DNA of 51,934 nucleotides from Flavobacteriia bacterium (lineage in GTDB: Bacteria > Bacteroidota > Bacteroidia > Flavobacteriales_D > Crocinitomicaceae), in NCBI GenBank assembly GCA_947462925.1, contig CANHQP010000025.1:1-51934 (forward strand), in the 5' to 3' direction. Position 1 is the first letter of the stretch. Every line of letters starts with the position of its first letter. This document shows positions 26,943 through 35,283 of this stretch, piece by piece. The translations under genes and the position numbers were made by a program. The notes below the pieces were generated by a model. It was given only the letters and a program-made list of their open reading frames with translations. It was not told the origin of the DNA and did not search any database.

Positions 26943-28490
26943 TTAAAGTGCTATTTCTTCATTTTTTTCGTTTACAAAAGTGTATTGTAGTAAATTATTA
27001 GCGGTTACACCTCTTACTGGAATCCATTTTTTGTATTTCAAAAACCATTTAAATCTTCTTGAAAATAAACCATTTTTAAAATAGGCTTCTAGATATGGAT
27101 GAACCAATAAAGTTACCTTTTTCTCGCCTCTATCAGAGATCAAGAAATTTAAGTTATTTTCTATTTCTTCTGCAAATAATATCGTAGCTTGTACTTCACC
27201 TGTTCCGTTACAAGTTGGACAAGTTTCTGATGTAATAATATCAGTTTCAGGTCTCACACGTTGACGGGTGATTTCAACAACACCGAATTTTGATGGAGGC
27301 AAAATATTGTGTTTTGCCCGATCAGATTTCATATATTCTTTTAATTTTTCAAAAAGAATTTTGTTGTTTTCTCGGTCATGCATATCGATAAAATCAATTG
27401 CAACAATACCACCCATGTCACGAAGTTGAAGAACCCTTGCGATTTCTTCGGCTGCTTCAATATTTGTTGCCAAGGCATTACTTTCTTGGCCATCTGAACC
27501 TTTTCTGTTTCCACTATTTACATCCACAACATGCATTGCTTCCGTGTGTTCGATAATTAAATAACCTCCACTTGCAAGCGGAACTTTTTTACCGAATAAT
27601 GTCTTTATTTGTTTACTGATGCCAAATCTCTCAAAAATGTCAATTTTAGCATCGTAAAATTTGATGATTTTTTCTCTTCCCGGTGCAATTCCTGCCACAT
27701 ATTCGCGCATTTCAGCCGATAGTGCTTCGTCATTAACATGGATATTTGAAAAATCAGCGTTCAATAAATCTCTTAAAATAGAAGAGGTTTTATCGATTTC
27801 TCCTAAAACTTTTCGCGGTGGAGTCGCAGTTTTAAGATTTGAATACATAATTCTCCATTTTTCAAGGAGGTTTTTCAAATCTTGATCGATTTGTTCTACC
27901 TTTTTGTTCTCAGCAACAGTTCGAATAATAACACCAAAATTCTTTGGTTTGATGCTATCCATCAAGTCTTTCAAACGATCTCTTTCTTCAGGATCTTTGA
28001 TTTTTTGAGAAATGGAAATTTTGTCAGAAAATGGAACCAAAACTAAGTATCTTCCTGCAAGTGTAATTTCTGCACACAAACGGGGACCTTTACTTGATAT
28101 TGGCTCTTTCGCCACCTGCACCAAAATTGGTTGGGATGATGAAACAACTTCATTCATTTTTCCGTCTTTAGGAATATCCTTTTCAGACTTAAAATAAAGA
28201 AGATCAGCAACATTTTGCTTGTTCTGAAGCGTGTCTTTAGTAAATTTATTGAGCGAATTGAACTGTGGTCCAAGGTCTAAATAGTGCAAAAAAGCATCTT
28301 TTTCATAACCAACATCCACAAAAGCAGCATTTAAACTAGGAACTATTTTTCTTACTTTGCCTAGATAAATATCACCTACAGCAAATTCAGTATTTCCTTG
28401 TTCTTCATGCAATTCAATAAGCTTTCCATCACGCAACAAAGCAAGCCATATTCCGTTAGGACGGGAATCGACTACTAGTTCTAAACTCAC
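26943..28490 (-). CDS. rng: Ribonuclease E/G family endoribonuclease
   Basis: 515 residues, the RNase G size class. An S1-like domain opens the protein (VGDIYLGKVRKIVPSLNAAFVDVG) and is followed by the RNase H-like and DNase I-like catalytic parts. These carry VVDVNSGNRKGS and GGIVAIDFIDMHD, whose aspartates hold the catalytic Mg2+. The zinc-link cysteines are in SETCPTCNGTG. There is no long disordered scaffold tail as in enterobacterial RNase E. It should cut single-stranded RNA in mRNA decay and rRNA processing. The order RNase, small basic protein, HU, mutY is typical of the phylum. Confidence 0.92.
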   Translation of the reverse strand: MSLELVVDSRPNGIWLALLRDGKLIELHEEQGNTEFAVGDIYLGKVRKIVPSLNAAFVDVGYEKDAFLHYLDLGPQFNSLNKFTKDTLQNKQNVADLLYFKSEKDIPKDGKMNEVVSSSQPILVQVAKEPISSKGPRLCAEITLAGRYLVLVPFSDKISISQKIKDPEERDRLKDLMDSIKPKNFGVIIRTVAENKKVEQIDQDLKNLLEKWRIMYSNLKTATPPRKVLGEIDKTSSILRDLLNADFSNIHVNDEALSAEMREYVAGIAPGREKIIKFYDAKIDIFERFGISKQIKTLFGKKVPLASGGYLIIEHTEAMHVVDVNSGNRKGSDGQESNALATNIEAAEEIARVLQLRDMGGIVAIDFIDMHDRENNKILFEKLKEYMKSDRAKHNILPPSKFGVVEITRQRVRPETDIITSETCPTCNGTGEVQATILFAEEIENNLNFLISDRGEKKVTLLVHPYLEAYFKNGLFSRRFKWFLKYKKWIPVRGVTANNLLQYTFVNEKNEEIAL

Positions 28491-28572
28491 GAAAGCTTAT
28501 ATTAAGACATTAAAAAATAAAATAACTTAGCCAGCGAACTAGCTAAGTTACTCAACAATTATCTAAAAAGAA

Positions 28573-28665
28573 TTATTTTTTCTTTTTGTGACGATTTTTT
28601 CTTAGTCTTTTTTTACGCTTGTGCGTAGCCATTTTATGTCTTTTTCTTTTTTTACCGCTTGGCAT
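28573..28665 (-). CDS. Tiny basic AURKAIP1/COX24 (mS38-like) domain protein
   Basis: A 30-residue frame, MPSGKKRKRHKMATHKRKKR followed by LRKN and a Lys/His/Arg end. More than half the residues are Lys or Arg. The K-R-x-K-M-x-x-H-K-x-x-K-R-x-R pattern is that of the COX24/AURKAIP1 domain, known as the C-terminus of mitoribosomal protein mS38; short stand-alone homologues are common in Bacteroidota. It is most likely a ribosome-associated peptide. The ATG is preceded by AT-rich sequence and the gene sits between HU and the RNase gene. It is easily missed because of its size. Confidence 0.85.
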   Translation of the reverse strand: MPSGKKRKRHKMATHKRKKRLRKNRHKKKK

Positions 28666-28715
28666 AACTGTTTATATTAGAATGATAAATAAATCTTTTT
28701 CTTGCGCTTTTACCT

Positions 28716-28750
28716 AAAAAAAAGCACTCCTGCTTTTACAACAGGAGTGC
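28716..28750 (-). terminator. Rho-independent terminator of the HU gene
   Basis: A 9-bp perfect stem (GCACTCCTG with CAGGAGTGC), 9-base loop, and eight A on the plus strand that give a T tract on the minus strand. Confidence 0.85.
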
Positions 28751-28803
28751 AAAGATAAAAATTTCAAACGAATTGCATACAAAAGATGCAAAAAGTCTTC
28801 AAA

Positions 28804-29094
28804 TTATTTTACAACTACTTTAGTTTTCACCTCTTCAACAAAAGTTTTTGCTGGTTTGAATGAAGGAATATTGTGAGCTGGGATAATAATCGTAGTGTTT
28901 TTAGAAATGTTTCTTCCTGTTTTTTCTGCTCTTTCTTTTACGATAAAACTACCAAAACCTCTTAGGTAAACATTTTCACCTTTAGACAATGATGATTTAA
29001 TAGAAGTCATGAAAGCTTCTACAGTTTTAGAAACATCATTTCTCTCAACTCCAGTTTCTACAGCAATTTCTGCTACGATGTCTGCTTTTGTCAT
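28804..29094 (-). CDS. HU/IHF family nucleoid protein
   Basis: 96 residues. The N-terminus MTKADIVAEIAVETGVERND forms the dimerising helices. The conserved LRGFGSFIVKERAEKTGRN reaches the DNA-binding beta arm, which continues into IIIPAHNIPSFKPAKTF. The Ile-Pro pair of the arm tip reads here as a P-A-H-N variant. It bends and compacts DNA. The Lys/Val tail is slightly longer than in E. coli HU. It is divergent from mutY with a -7 box between them. Confidence 0.92.
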   Translation of the reverse strand: MTKADIVAEIAVETGVERNDVSKTVEAFMTSIKSSLSKGENVYLRGFGSFIVKERAEKTGRNISKNTTIIIPAHNIPSFKPAKTFVEEVKTKVVVK

Positions 29095-29138
29095 TTTTTT
29101 ATTTCTTTAAGTAAATATAATAATGTGATATTCAGTTG

Positions 29139-29146
29139 CAAAGGTA
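29139..29146 (-). promoter_or_regulatory. -7 box (TACCTTTG) of the HU gene
   Basis: A consensus TAnnTTTG on the minus strand, 44 bases before the HU start. Confidence 0.55.
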
Positions 29147-29162
29147 ATTGACAGAAAGATTA

Positions 29163-29170
29163 TATCTTTG
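29163..29170 (+). promoter_or_regulatory. -7 box (TATCTTTG) of mutY
   Basis: A consensus box 33 bases before the mutY ATG. It overlaps an in-frame TTG that would be an upstream start, so that start is rejected. Confidence 0.55.
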
Positions 29171-29203
29171 TTTTTTTTTAATTATTTTCAAAAAAATCCC
29201 TCA

Positions 29204-30238
29204 ATGGCTGATTTTCATCTATTAATTGCCGATTGGTACAGACAAAATGCAAGAACTCTACCATGGAGAAATACGAAAAATGCATACTTTATATGGTTAT
29301 CGGAGATAATTTTACAACAAACGAGGGTAAATCAAGGATTAAATTACTTTTTGAAGTTTCAGAATAACTACCCTACAGTAAAACACTTGGCTGATGCTTC
29401 AGAGCAACAAGTTCTTGCAGATTGGCAAGGATTGGGTTATTACAGTCGTGCTAGAAATCTTCATTTTGCAGCAAAAATTGTCGCAAGTGAATTTGATGGC
29501 GTTTTTCCTAGCTCATTTGATGAAATTAAAAAACTGAAGGGTGTTGGAGATTACACTGCTTCGGCAATTGCTTCTTTTGCATTTGATTTACCGCATGCAG
29601 TTGTTGATGGGAATGTTTTTAGGGTTTTAAGTCGATTGTATGATGTCGAAACCCCAATCGATACCAATGAGGGTAAAAAGATTTTTGATTCTTTGGCAAA
29701 GGATCTTTTAGGCAACAATCCGCCAGCAATTCATAATCAAGCAATCATGGAATTTGGTGCATTACATTGTGTGCCAGCCAATCCAAATTGTGAAATTTGT
29801 CCGCTCGTTTCACAATGTTTGGCGTTTAAAAACAAAACAATCTCTGAAAGGCCACAAAAAAGAGGGAAAATCGTCCCTAAAAACAGATATTTTCATTTTC
29901 TCCAATTCAACGATGGCAAAAATATATTTTTGGAGAAACGCATCAACAAAGATATCTGGCAACATCTGTTTCAATTTCCACTGATTGAATCGGGTGAAGG
30001 TGCAACAATTGAAGAAATCAAATCAAGGTTGATTGAAAAATACAAAATCACACCGATTTCAGTTTCCAATCAAATCAAGCATATTTTGACTCATCAAAGA
30101 ATATATGCACATGTTTGGAGATTTAATTCTTTCCCAAACGAAGATTTATGGGATGAAAATTGGATTAAAGTAGATTCTAATGATTTGATAAATTATCCAA
30201 TTCCAAGATTGTTAGATCGATATTTATTGGAAGAATAA
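29204..30238 (+). CDS. mutY: A/G-specific adenine DNA glycosylase
   Basis: 344 residues from ATG 29204. The helix-hairpin-helix glycosylase core has LPWRNTKNAYFIWLSEIILQ with the catalytic Glu, then LKGVGDYTASAIASFAF, and the catalytic Asp in DLPHAVVDGNVFRVLSR. The four iron-sulfur cysteines lie in C-x6-C-x2-C-x5-C (CEICPLVSQC within it). The C-terminal NUDIX-like domain that recognises 8-oxoG follows (about 225-344). It removes adenine paired with 8-oxoguanine. In related genomes mutY is followed directly by ssb, gldE and gldD; here a large gene on the other strand intervenes. Confidence 0.95.
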   Translation: MADFHLLIADWYRQNARTLPWRNTKNAYFIWLSEIILQQTRVNQGLNYFLKFQNNYPTVKHLADASEQQVLADWQGLGYYSRARNLHFAAKIVASEFDGVFPSSFDEIKKLKGVGDYTASAIASFAFDLPHAVVDGNVFRVLSRLYDVETPIDTNEGKKIFDSLAKDLLGNNPPAIHNQAIMEFGALHCVPANPNCEICPLVSQCLAFKNKTISERPQKRGKIVPKNRYFHFLQFNDGKNIFLEKRINKDIWQHLFQFPLIESGEGATIEEIKSRLIEKYKITPISVSNQIKHILTHQRIYAHVWRFNSFPNEDLWDENWIKVDSNDLINYPIPRLLDRYLLEE

Positions 30239-30261
30239 TTGTTGCAAAACAAAAAGTCAAT

Positions 30262-30299
30262 AAAAAAGCCCCAATTCAACTAAGAAGTGGGGCTTTTTT
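30262..30299. terminator. Bidirectional terminator between mutY and the CotH protein gene
   Basis: AAAAAGCCCCA pairs with TGGGGCTTTTT around a 14-base loop; six A and six T on the two sides serve both convergent genes. Confidence 0.85.
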
Positions 30300-30309
30300 A
30301 TCCAATAAT

Positions 30310-32613
30310 TTATTTGATGATTACCTTTTTGAATTGATTGTTGATGCCAACTAAATAAATCCCAGCGGCAGGAACATCCAAGTTGATTTCATACAATCCA
30401 TTTTCTCCTTTTTGATTTATTTTTACGGCTTGACCATAAGCATTGTAAACAATTAAGCTTTCAATGTTAGTATTGCCACTAACATAAAAAGTTCCATTGT
30501 TTGGATTTGGAAAAACATTGAATTTTGATTGATTTTCTTCATTTATTCCTTGAACGCAGTTAAAGCTTTCGAAAGATGGATCAAAAATTGAAAAACTTCC
30601 TGTTCCATTCGGACATCTTAAGAATGAATAATCTGTAGCTTGTGCATCAAATGTGATGCTATCTAACACTGTCCCGTTTGCATAGGATAAAATTAATTGT
30701 TCTCCTGTCGATGATAGTTTAAAATTACTGTGAATACCACTTTCCAATGTGTCGTTGTCAGCCCAAATAACTAAGAAACCATTTGGTGCTATGGTGACAT
30801 TTTCTGCAAAAGCCCATTTCAATGGATTTGTATAACTGTCAGATAAATACAAATTGTTTAAACTCAAGTAATTGTTTGTGTTGTTGTATAATTCAATCCA
30901 ATCTGCAAATTGTCCACTTGCATCTGCAGCAGTAGCAGAATTTGAGGCCATGATTTCGTTGATCACCAAATCTCCAACATTGATTGTTGGAATAATAGCA
31001 AACAACGAATAAAATTCATGTTCTGCGCGTTCTGGAGAGAACATTCCAGCACTGTTATTTTCTGCATAGATGTAATATTGAACATAGGATGCATTTACAG
31101 GTAAACTTGCTCCATAAACATTGTCTCCAGCTGCACCATCATTGTGATTACCATCGTCAAACATGCTGATTTTTGTGAATTTATCACTTACAGAATATCT
31201 GTATCCCAAATAAACAGCATCACTGTTTGTATTGGTAATATTTGCGGTGATTGTAACGCTGCTATTCAAAGCTGGAGTTGTAGATGAAGGGGTAATACTA
31301 GAAATCGTCGGCGGCGTTGCCGTGAAATCTGCTTGCGACATTAAATATGTATTTCGTCCATTCATCAAGTTTGTTATTCCTGGGGCACTTGTCATTCCGC
31401 TTGTTACATCTGTAGTCAAGTTATTTTGATACTGAGTATAGGTGTAAAATTTGTTTACATCAGCGTTTACAGTTGTATTGATAATCGCTTGTAATGCTTG
31501 CGCGCTTGTAAAGTAAGAATTATCGCCGAAGTTTTCATTTAGCATTGTTCTCATGTGTGCAACATACATTTTTTTATAAGTTGGGACACTTAAAAGTTGT
31601 TGAATTAAGGGCCATTGTGCATCTGTAGAATGTAAAGTATGCGACATTTGCTGTTTACTTGTTGTCGAGTTTAAGTTAATCGTACCTGTTTGGCTGAAAG
31701 TCCCAAATGATTCGTTTAAATCCCAAATCACGGGATTGAAACGGTTATTGTGATCTTGGTATAAATAGTAGTTTTGAGTAAATCCACCTAAATAACTGTC
31801 TAGGTTGACTGTTACATTATCAAATGAAATCATCCAAAGTGAACGGTCAACATCCAATACTTTTTCAACAGAGCCAACATAATTTTTAATTGTGTCGCAC
31901 AATTCAGTCAATTCTTTCCATCCATTGTCTGAATTCAATTCATAAGCTGCATAATAAGAAGCGCTATCAGTACCCAGATATACTAAATTTGGCTTTGCTG
32001 TGCTTCCTGGACCAGCTCCGCCAATGGGATTACATTTAAAGAACACACCATCATTCGAATAAAAATGGTTTGCAACGAATTTTTTTGAAACTGATTCAGA
32101 ACTCACATAAAGTCCAATTAAAGTTCCATTTACCTTTACTGTTGCATAATTTGATAATGGCGCATCCATATATTGTCTCAATATTGAATACCCTAAAACT
32201 TCTCTTACAAAGGAAGGATCTTTGGCAACATTACTTAGTTTTAAGTCTGTATAACCTTGATAATCTTGATTTTTATAAGTGTCTAGTTCAATATGAAATG
32301 GATTTTTAACTTGATTTGCATTGTAAGTACTGTTTCCTTTATACTTAACACCAACACTGTCAAAAATAACTCCGTTGATGGCAACTGATTGTGCCATGAT
32401 ATAGCCATCACTTCCCGTAGTAGCTGTATCCAACATGTAATCCCAATTTGATTGAGAAAAGGTGATTTCAATATTTTGAATTGTATTGATATCATAGAGA
32501 TTTTGCGCATTAATATTTTTCATCGAAAGGAATAATAATAATGATAAAATCATTTTCCAATTAAAGGAAATACATTTTTTTAATGATTCATGACTGGCTT
32601 TCAATTTTGACAT
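30310..32613 (-). CDS. CotH-kinase / lamin-tail T9SS cargo protein
   Basis: 767 residues. A 20-residue basic leader precedes the hydrophobic core (MILSLLLFLSMKNINAQ); translation could also start at that internal ATG. The CotH domain (about 40-430) has an early IEITFSQSNWDYMLD, the GVKYKGNST loop and an Asp/Asn-rich region (PVIWDLNESFGTF). A short beta-sandwich follows (TPPTISSITPSSTTPALNSS), then a lamin-tail domain (INEIMASNSATAADASGQFA, then DWIELYN). Last is a type A sorting domain (NVFPNPNNGTFYV ... AAGIYLVGI). CotH kinases phosphorylate spore-coat proteins in Bacillus; the target of surface-exported versions is unknown. Confidence 0.85.
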   Translation of the reverse strand: MSKLKASHESLKKCISFNWKMILSLLLFLSMKNINAQNLYDINTIQNIEITFSQSNWDYMLDTATTGSDGYIMAQSVAINGVIFDSVGVKYKGNSTYNANQVKNPFHIELDTYKNQDYQGYTDLKLSNVAKDPSFVREVLGYSILRQYMDAPLSNYATVKVNGTLIGLYVSSESVSKKFVANHFYSNDGVFFKCNPIGGAGPGSTAKPNLVYLGTDSASYYAAYELNSDNGWKELTELCDTIKNYVGSVEKVLDVDRSLWMISFDNVTVNLDSYLGGFTQNYYLYQDHNNRFNPVIWDLNESFGTFSQTGTINLNSTTSKQQMSHTLHSTDAQWPLIQQLLSVPTYKKMYVAHMRTMLNENFGDNSYFTSAQALQAIINTTVNADVNKFYTYTQYQNNLTTDVTSGMTSAPGITNLMNGRNTYLMSQADFTATPPTISSITPSSTTPALNSSVTITANITNTNSDAVYLGYRYSVSDKFTKISMFDDGNHNDGAAGDNVYGASLPVNASYVQYYIYAENNSAGMFSPERAEHEFYSLFAIIPTINVGDLVINEIMASNSATAADASGQFADWIELYNNTNNYLSLNNLYLSDSYTNPLKWAFAENVTIAPNGFLVIWADNDTLESGIHSNFKLSSTGEQLILSYANGTVLDSITFDAQATDYSFLRCPNGTGSFSIFDPSFESFNCVQGINEENQSKFNVFPNPNNGTFYVSGNTNIESLIVYNAYGQAVKINQKGENGLYEINLDVPAAGIYLVGINNQFKKVIIK

Positions 32614-32792
32614 AATTTTAATTTTTCTTTTGGACGACTAATTTCAATTTTTCACTCAAAACATAAAGGAATTGTGAATAATACTTTAAGAAAAGATTAA
32701 TAACATTATTGAAAATAACGGTTTTAGGCCAACATTCGTTGATAAGATAGATGTTTTTATTCCTTCGCTTATTAAATATGTACTAGTTTTCT

Positions 32793-32800
32793 TATCTTTG
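32793..32800 (+). promoter_or_regulatory. -7 box (TATCTTTG) of the ssb-gldE-gldD operon
   Basis: A consensus box with its last base 18 bases before the ssb ATG. Confidence 0.6.
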
Positions 32801-32818
32801 TTTTAAAAGTTAGAAATT

Positions 32819-33274
32819 ATGGCAGGAACAGTAAACAAAGTTATTCTGATAGGAAATTTAGGCAAAGATCCTGAGGTAAGAAGATTGGAAAACGGTGCTG
32901 TTGTTGCTAGTTTTTCAATTGCTACCTCTGAAACCTATACAGATAAAAAAACAGGAGAAAAAAGAGATAATACCGATTGGCATAACATAGTTGTTTGGAG
33001 AGGTTTGGCAGAGGTCACTGAAAAGTTTATTAAAAAAGGCATGAAAGTGTATGTCGAAGGTAAATTGAAAACTAGGTCTTGGCAGGATAAAGAAAATGTA
33101 ACTAGATATACGACAGAAGTTGTGGCAGATGAATTGAATATTTTGACTTGGTTGGATAATCAAAATAACCAAAATGAAGAACAGAAGCCAGTCTATTCAA
33201 ATCAGGGCGCACCAATTCCACCAGCACAAGTAGAAGATTTGATGAACACTGACGATGATGATTTACCTTTCTAA
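32819..33274 (+). CDS. ssb: Single-stranded DNA-binding protein
   Basis: 151 residues. The OB fold spans residues about 1-110, with VNKVILIGNLGKDPEVR at the start, the NTDWHNIVVWRGLAE core and VYVEGKLKTRSWQD. A short Gln/Asn/Pro-rich linker leads to the acidic tip DDDDLPF, which binds partner proteins. It protects single-stranded DNA in replication and repair. It is the first gene of an operon with gldE (6-base gap) and gldD. Confidence 0.96.
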   Translation: MAGTVNKVILIGNLGKDPEVRRLENGAVVASFSIATSETYTDKKTGEKRDNTDWHNIVVWRGLAEVTEKFIKKGMKVYVEGKLKTRSWQDKENVTRYTTEVVADELNILTWLDNQNNQNEEQKPVYSNQGAPIPPAQVEDLMNTDDDDLPF

Positions 33275-33280
33275 ATTAAA

Positions 33281-34588
33281 ATGATTTTATCTTCATTTCT
33301 TTTTGCTTTTATGCCCGCGGGAACAATCATTGTTTACGTAATTTTGATTTTAGTTTTATTGATTTTTTCTGCGCTGATTTCGGGTTCTGAAGTAGCTTTT
33401 TTTTCACTAGGACCTACTGAAAAAGATTTGTTAAAAAGTGAAGATTCTAGAAATGGTAATTTAGCCTTGAAACTTTTAGAAAAACCGCAAGAATTGTTGG
33501 CCACTATTTTGATTGTCAATAATTTTTTGAATGTTGGAATTGTTATTTTTTCAAGTTCTTTACTTAACAAGCTTTTTCATGATACTGGCTCATCTACGTT
33601 CCATTTTATACTAGAGGTATTATCAATTACCTTTATGATTTTGATGATTGGGGAGGTTATTCCGAAAGTATATGCTACGAAAAATGGTTTACTATTTGCC
33701 AAATTGATGGCTTTTCCATTGAGAAGTTTAAGTTCAATTCCTCCATTTTCTTGGTTGAAAAGCTTTTTGGTAAATGGAACTAAAATCATTCATAAATACG
33801 CCAAATACAGAGGTGTTTCAATTACTACAGATGAACTTGAACAAGCGATTTTACTGACCAAAGAGGAATCAACTTCTGAAGAAGAGCAAAAAATATTAGA
33901 AGGAATTATAAAATTTGGAAATACAGACGTGAAACAAATAATGCGTTCTAGAATGGAAGTTGTTTATTTGGAAGAAGATTTTGATTTTCAAATTGTATTA
34001 AATAAAATTTTGGAAGCTGGATATTCAAGAATTCCGGTAATTAGAGAATCTTTCGATCAAGTTGAAGGCATTTTATATGTAAAAGATTTATTGCCACATA
34101 TCAATGCTCAGCCTGACTTTGCTTGGAAAAGTTTAATCAGAAAACCATTTTTCGTTCCAGAAAACAAAAAGATTGATGATTTACTCAAAGATTTTCAAGA
34201 AAAGAAAATGCACATGGCAATCGTAGTAGACGAATATGGCGGGGGCAGTGGTTTAGTGACATTAGAGGATGTTTTGGAAGAAATTGTTGGCGATATTACA
34301 GAAGAGTTTGACGAAGATGTAGTTGGTTTTAAGCAAATATCACCAAATACTTATATTTTTGAGGGTAGAACAGCTTTGGTTGATCTCTACAAAGTACTTG
34401 AAATTGATGGTAAGGAATTTGAATCAGAGAAAGGAGAATCAGACTCAATTGGTGGTTTTATTATTGAACAGTCTGGTAGAATATTGAAAAACAATGAATT
34501 TATCAAATTCAAAAATTATAAATTAATTGTCGTTTCATCTGATAAAAGAAGAATAAAATCTGTTAAAATAGTCATTGGACAAAATTAA
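33281..34588 (+). CDS. gldE: Gliding motility-associated CNNM/CBS membrane protein GldE
   Basis: 435 residues. Order: hydrophobic N-terminus and a CNNM/DUF21 transmembrane domain (about 15-190, with LISGSEVAFFSL and IGEVIPKVYATKNG), two CBS domains (about 205-330, with MRSRMEVVYLEED and DEYGGGSGLVTLEDVLEEIV), and a CorC/HlyC-type C-terminal domain. In Flavobacterium gldE lies next to gldD and extra copies compensate gldB mutants; the biochemical role may be ion transport. Position between ssb and gldD, with short gaps, supports the name. Confidence 0.9.
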   Translation: MILSSFLFAFMPAGTIIVYVILILVLLIFSALISGSEVAFFSLGPTEKDLLKSEDSRNGNLALKLLEKPQELLATILIVNNFLNVGIVIFSSSLLNKLFHDTGSSTFHFILEVLSITFMILMIGEVIPKVYATKNGLLFAKLMAFPLRSLSSIPPFSWLKSFLVNGTKIIHKYAKYRGVSITTDELEQAILLTKEESTSEEEQKILEGIIKFGNTDVKQIMRSRMEVVYLEEDFDFQIVLNKILEAGYSRIPVIRESFDQVEGILYVKDLLPHINAQPDFAWKSLIRKPFFVPENKKIDDLLKDFQEKKMHMAIVVDEYGGGSGLVTLEDVLEEIVGDITEEFDEDVVGFKQISPNTYIFEGRTALVDLYKVLEIDGKEFESEKGESDSIGGFIIEQSGRILKNNEFIKFKNYKLIVVSSDKRRIKSVKIVIGQN

Positions 34589-34595
34589 AACAAAC

Positions 34596-35192
34596 ATGAA
34601 AAATAGGAAAATTAACTTTTTAAAATTTGGAACATTTTTCGTTCTTTTTGTATTGATTGTGTCTTGTAATGAGAAGATTACAGTGCCAAAACCTCCAACT
34701 TATTTGCGACTAAATTTACCAAAGCATGAATATGTTCTCTTCTCCGAAGATTGTCCCTATGAGTTTGAGGCAGCAAAAATTTTTAAGATACGAGCTGTTA
34801 CTGATGAAAAAGGTCAAAGTACATGCCACAAAGACATTGACTTAGGTCCATTAAATGGGGTGATTCATTTTTCGTATATCAAAATGGAGAATCCATTGGC
34901 TGATTATGTAAACTTTGCAATAAACAAAGTAGATGAGCACAAAATAAAAGCAACTGCAATTGAAGATACAAATTTTATAAGACCTTCTGATGGCGTTTTT
35001 GGAACATTTTTCGAACTTCAAGGCGATGTTGCTTCTCCTTTTCAATTCTATTTAACTGATTCCACAAATCGCTTTGTAAGTGGAGTAGTTTATTTAAATT
35101 CTGCTCCAAATTATGATTCATTAAGGCCAAGTTTAGAATATTTAAAACAGGATTTGTACAAAATTATGGACTCCTTTAAATGGAAAAAGTAA
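34596..35192 (+). CDS. gldD: Gliding motility lipoprotein GldD
   Basis: 198 residues from the ATG 7 bases after gldE. The earlier TTG overlaps gldE and would bury the signal sequence. A lipobox ends VLIVSC (Cys about residue 24), followed by NEKITVPKPPTYLRLNLPKH, a typical GldD opening. It has no known catalytic motif. GldD is needed for gliding in Flavobacterium johnsoniae, where the Gld proteins support the motor and T9SS. It completes the ssb-gldE-gldD operon. Confidence 0.88.
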   Translation: MKNRKINFLKFGTFFVLFVLIVSCNEKITVPKPPTYLRLNLPKHEYVLFSEDCPYEFEAAKIFKIRAVTDEKGQSTCHKDIDLGPLNGVIHFSYIKMENPLADYVNFAINKVDEHKIKATAIEDTNFIRPSDGVFGTFFELQGDVASPFQFYLTDSTNRFVSGVVYLNSAPNYDSLRPSLEYLKQDLYKIMDSFKWKK

Positions 35193-35283
35193 TTTCAATT
35201 TATAAAAACTAGCAATTCTTTAATTTATATAGAATATTCAAATCATTTGTGTAATTTTAATGCAAACTATTAAAATTATTTCT

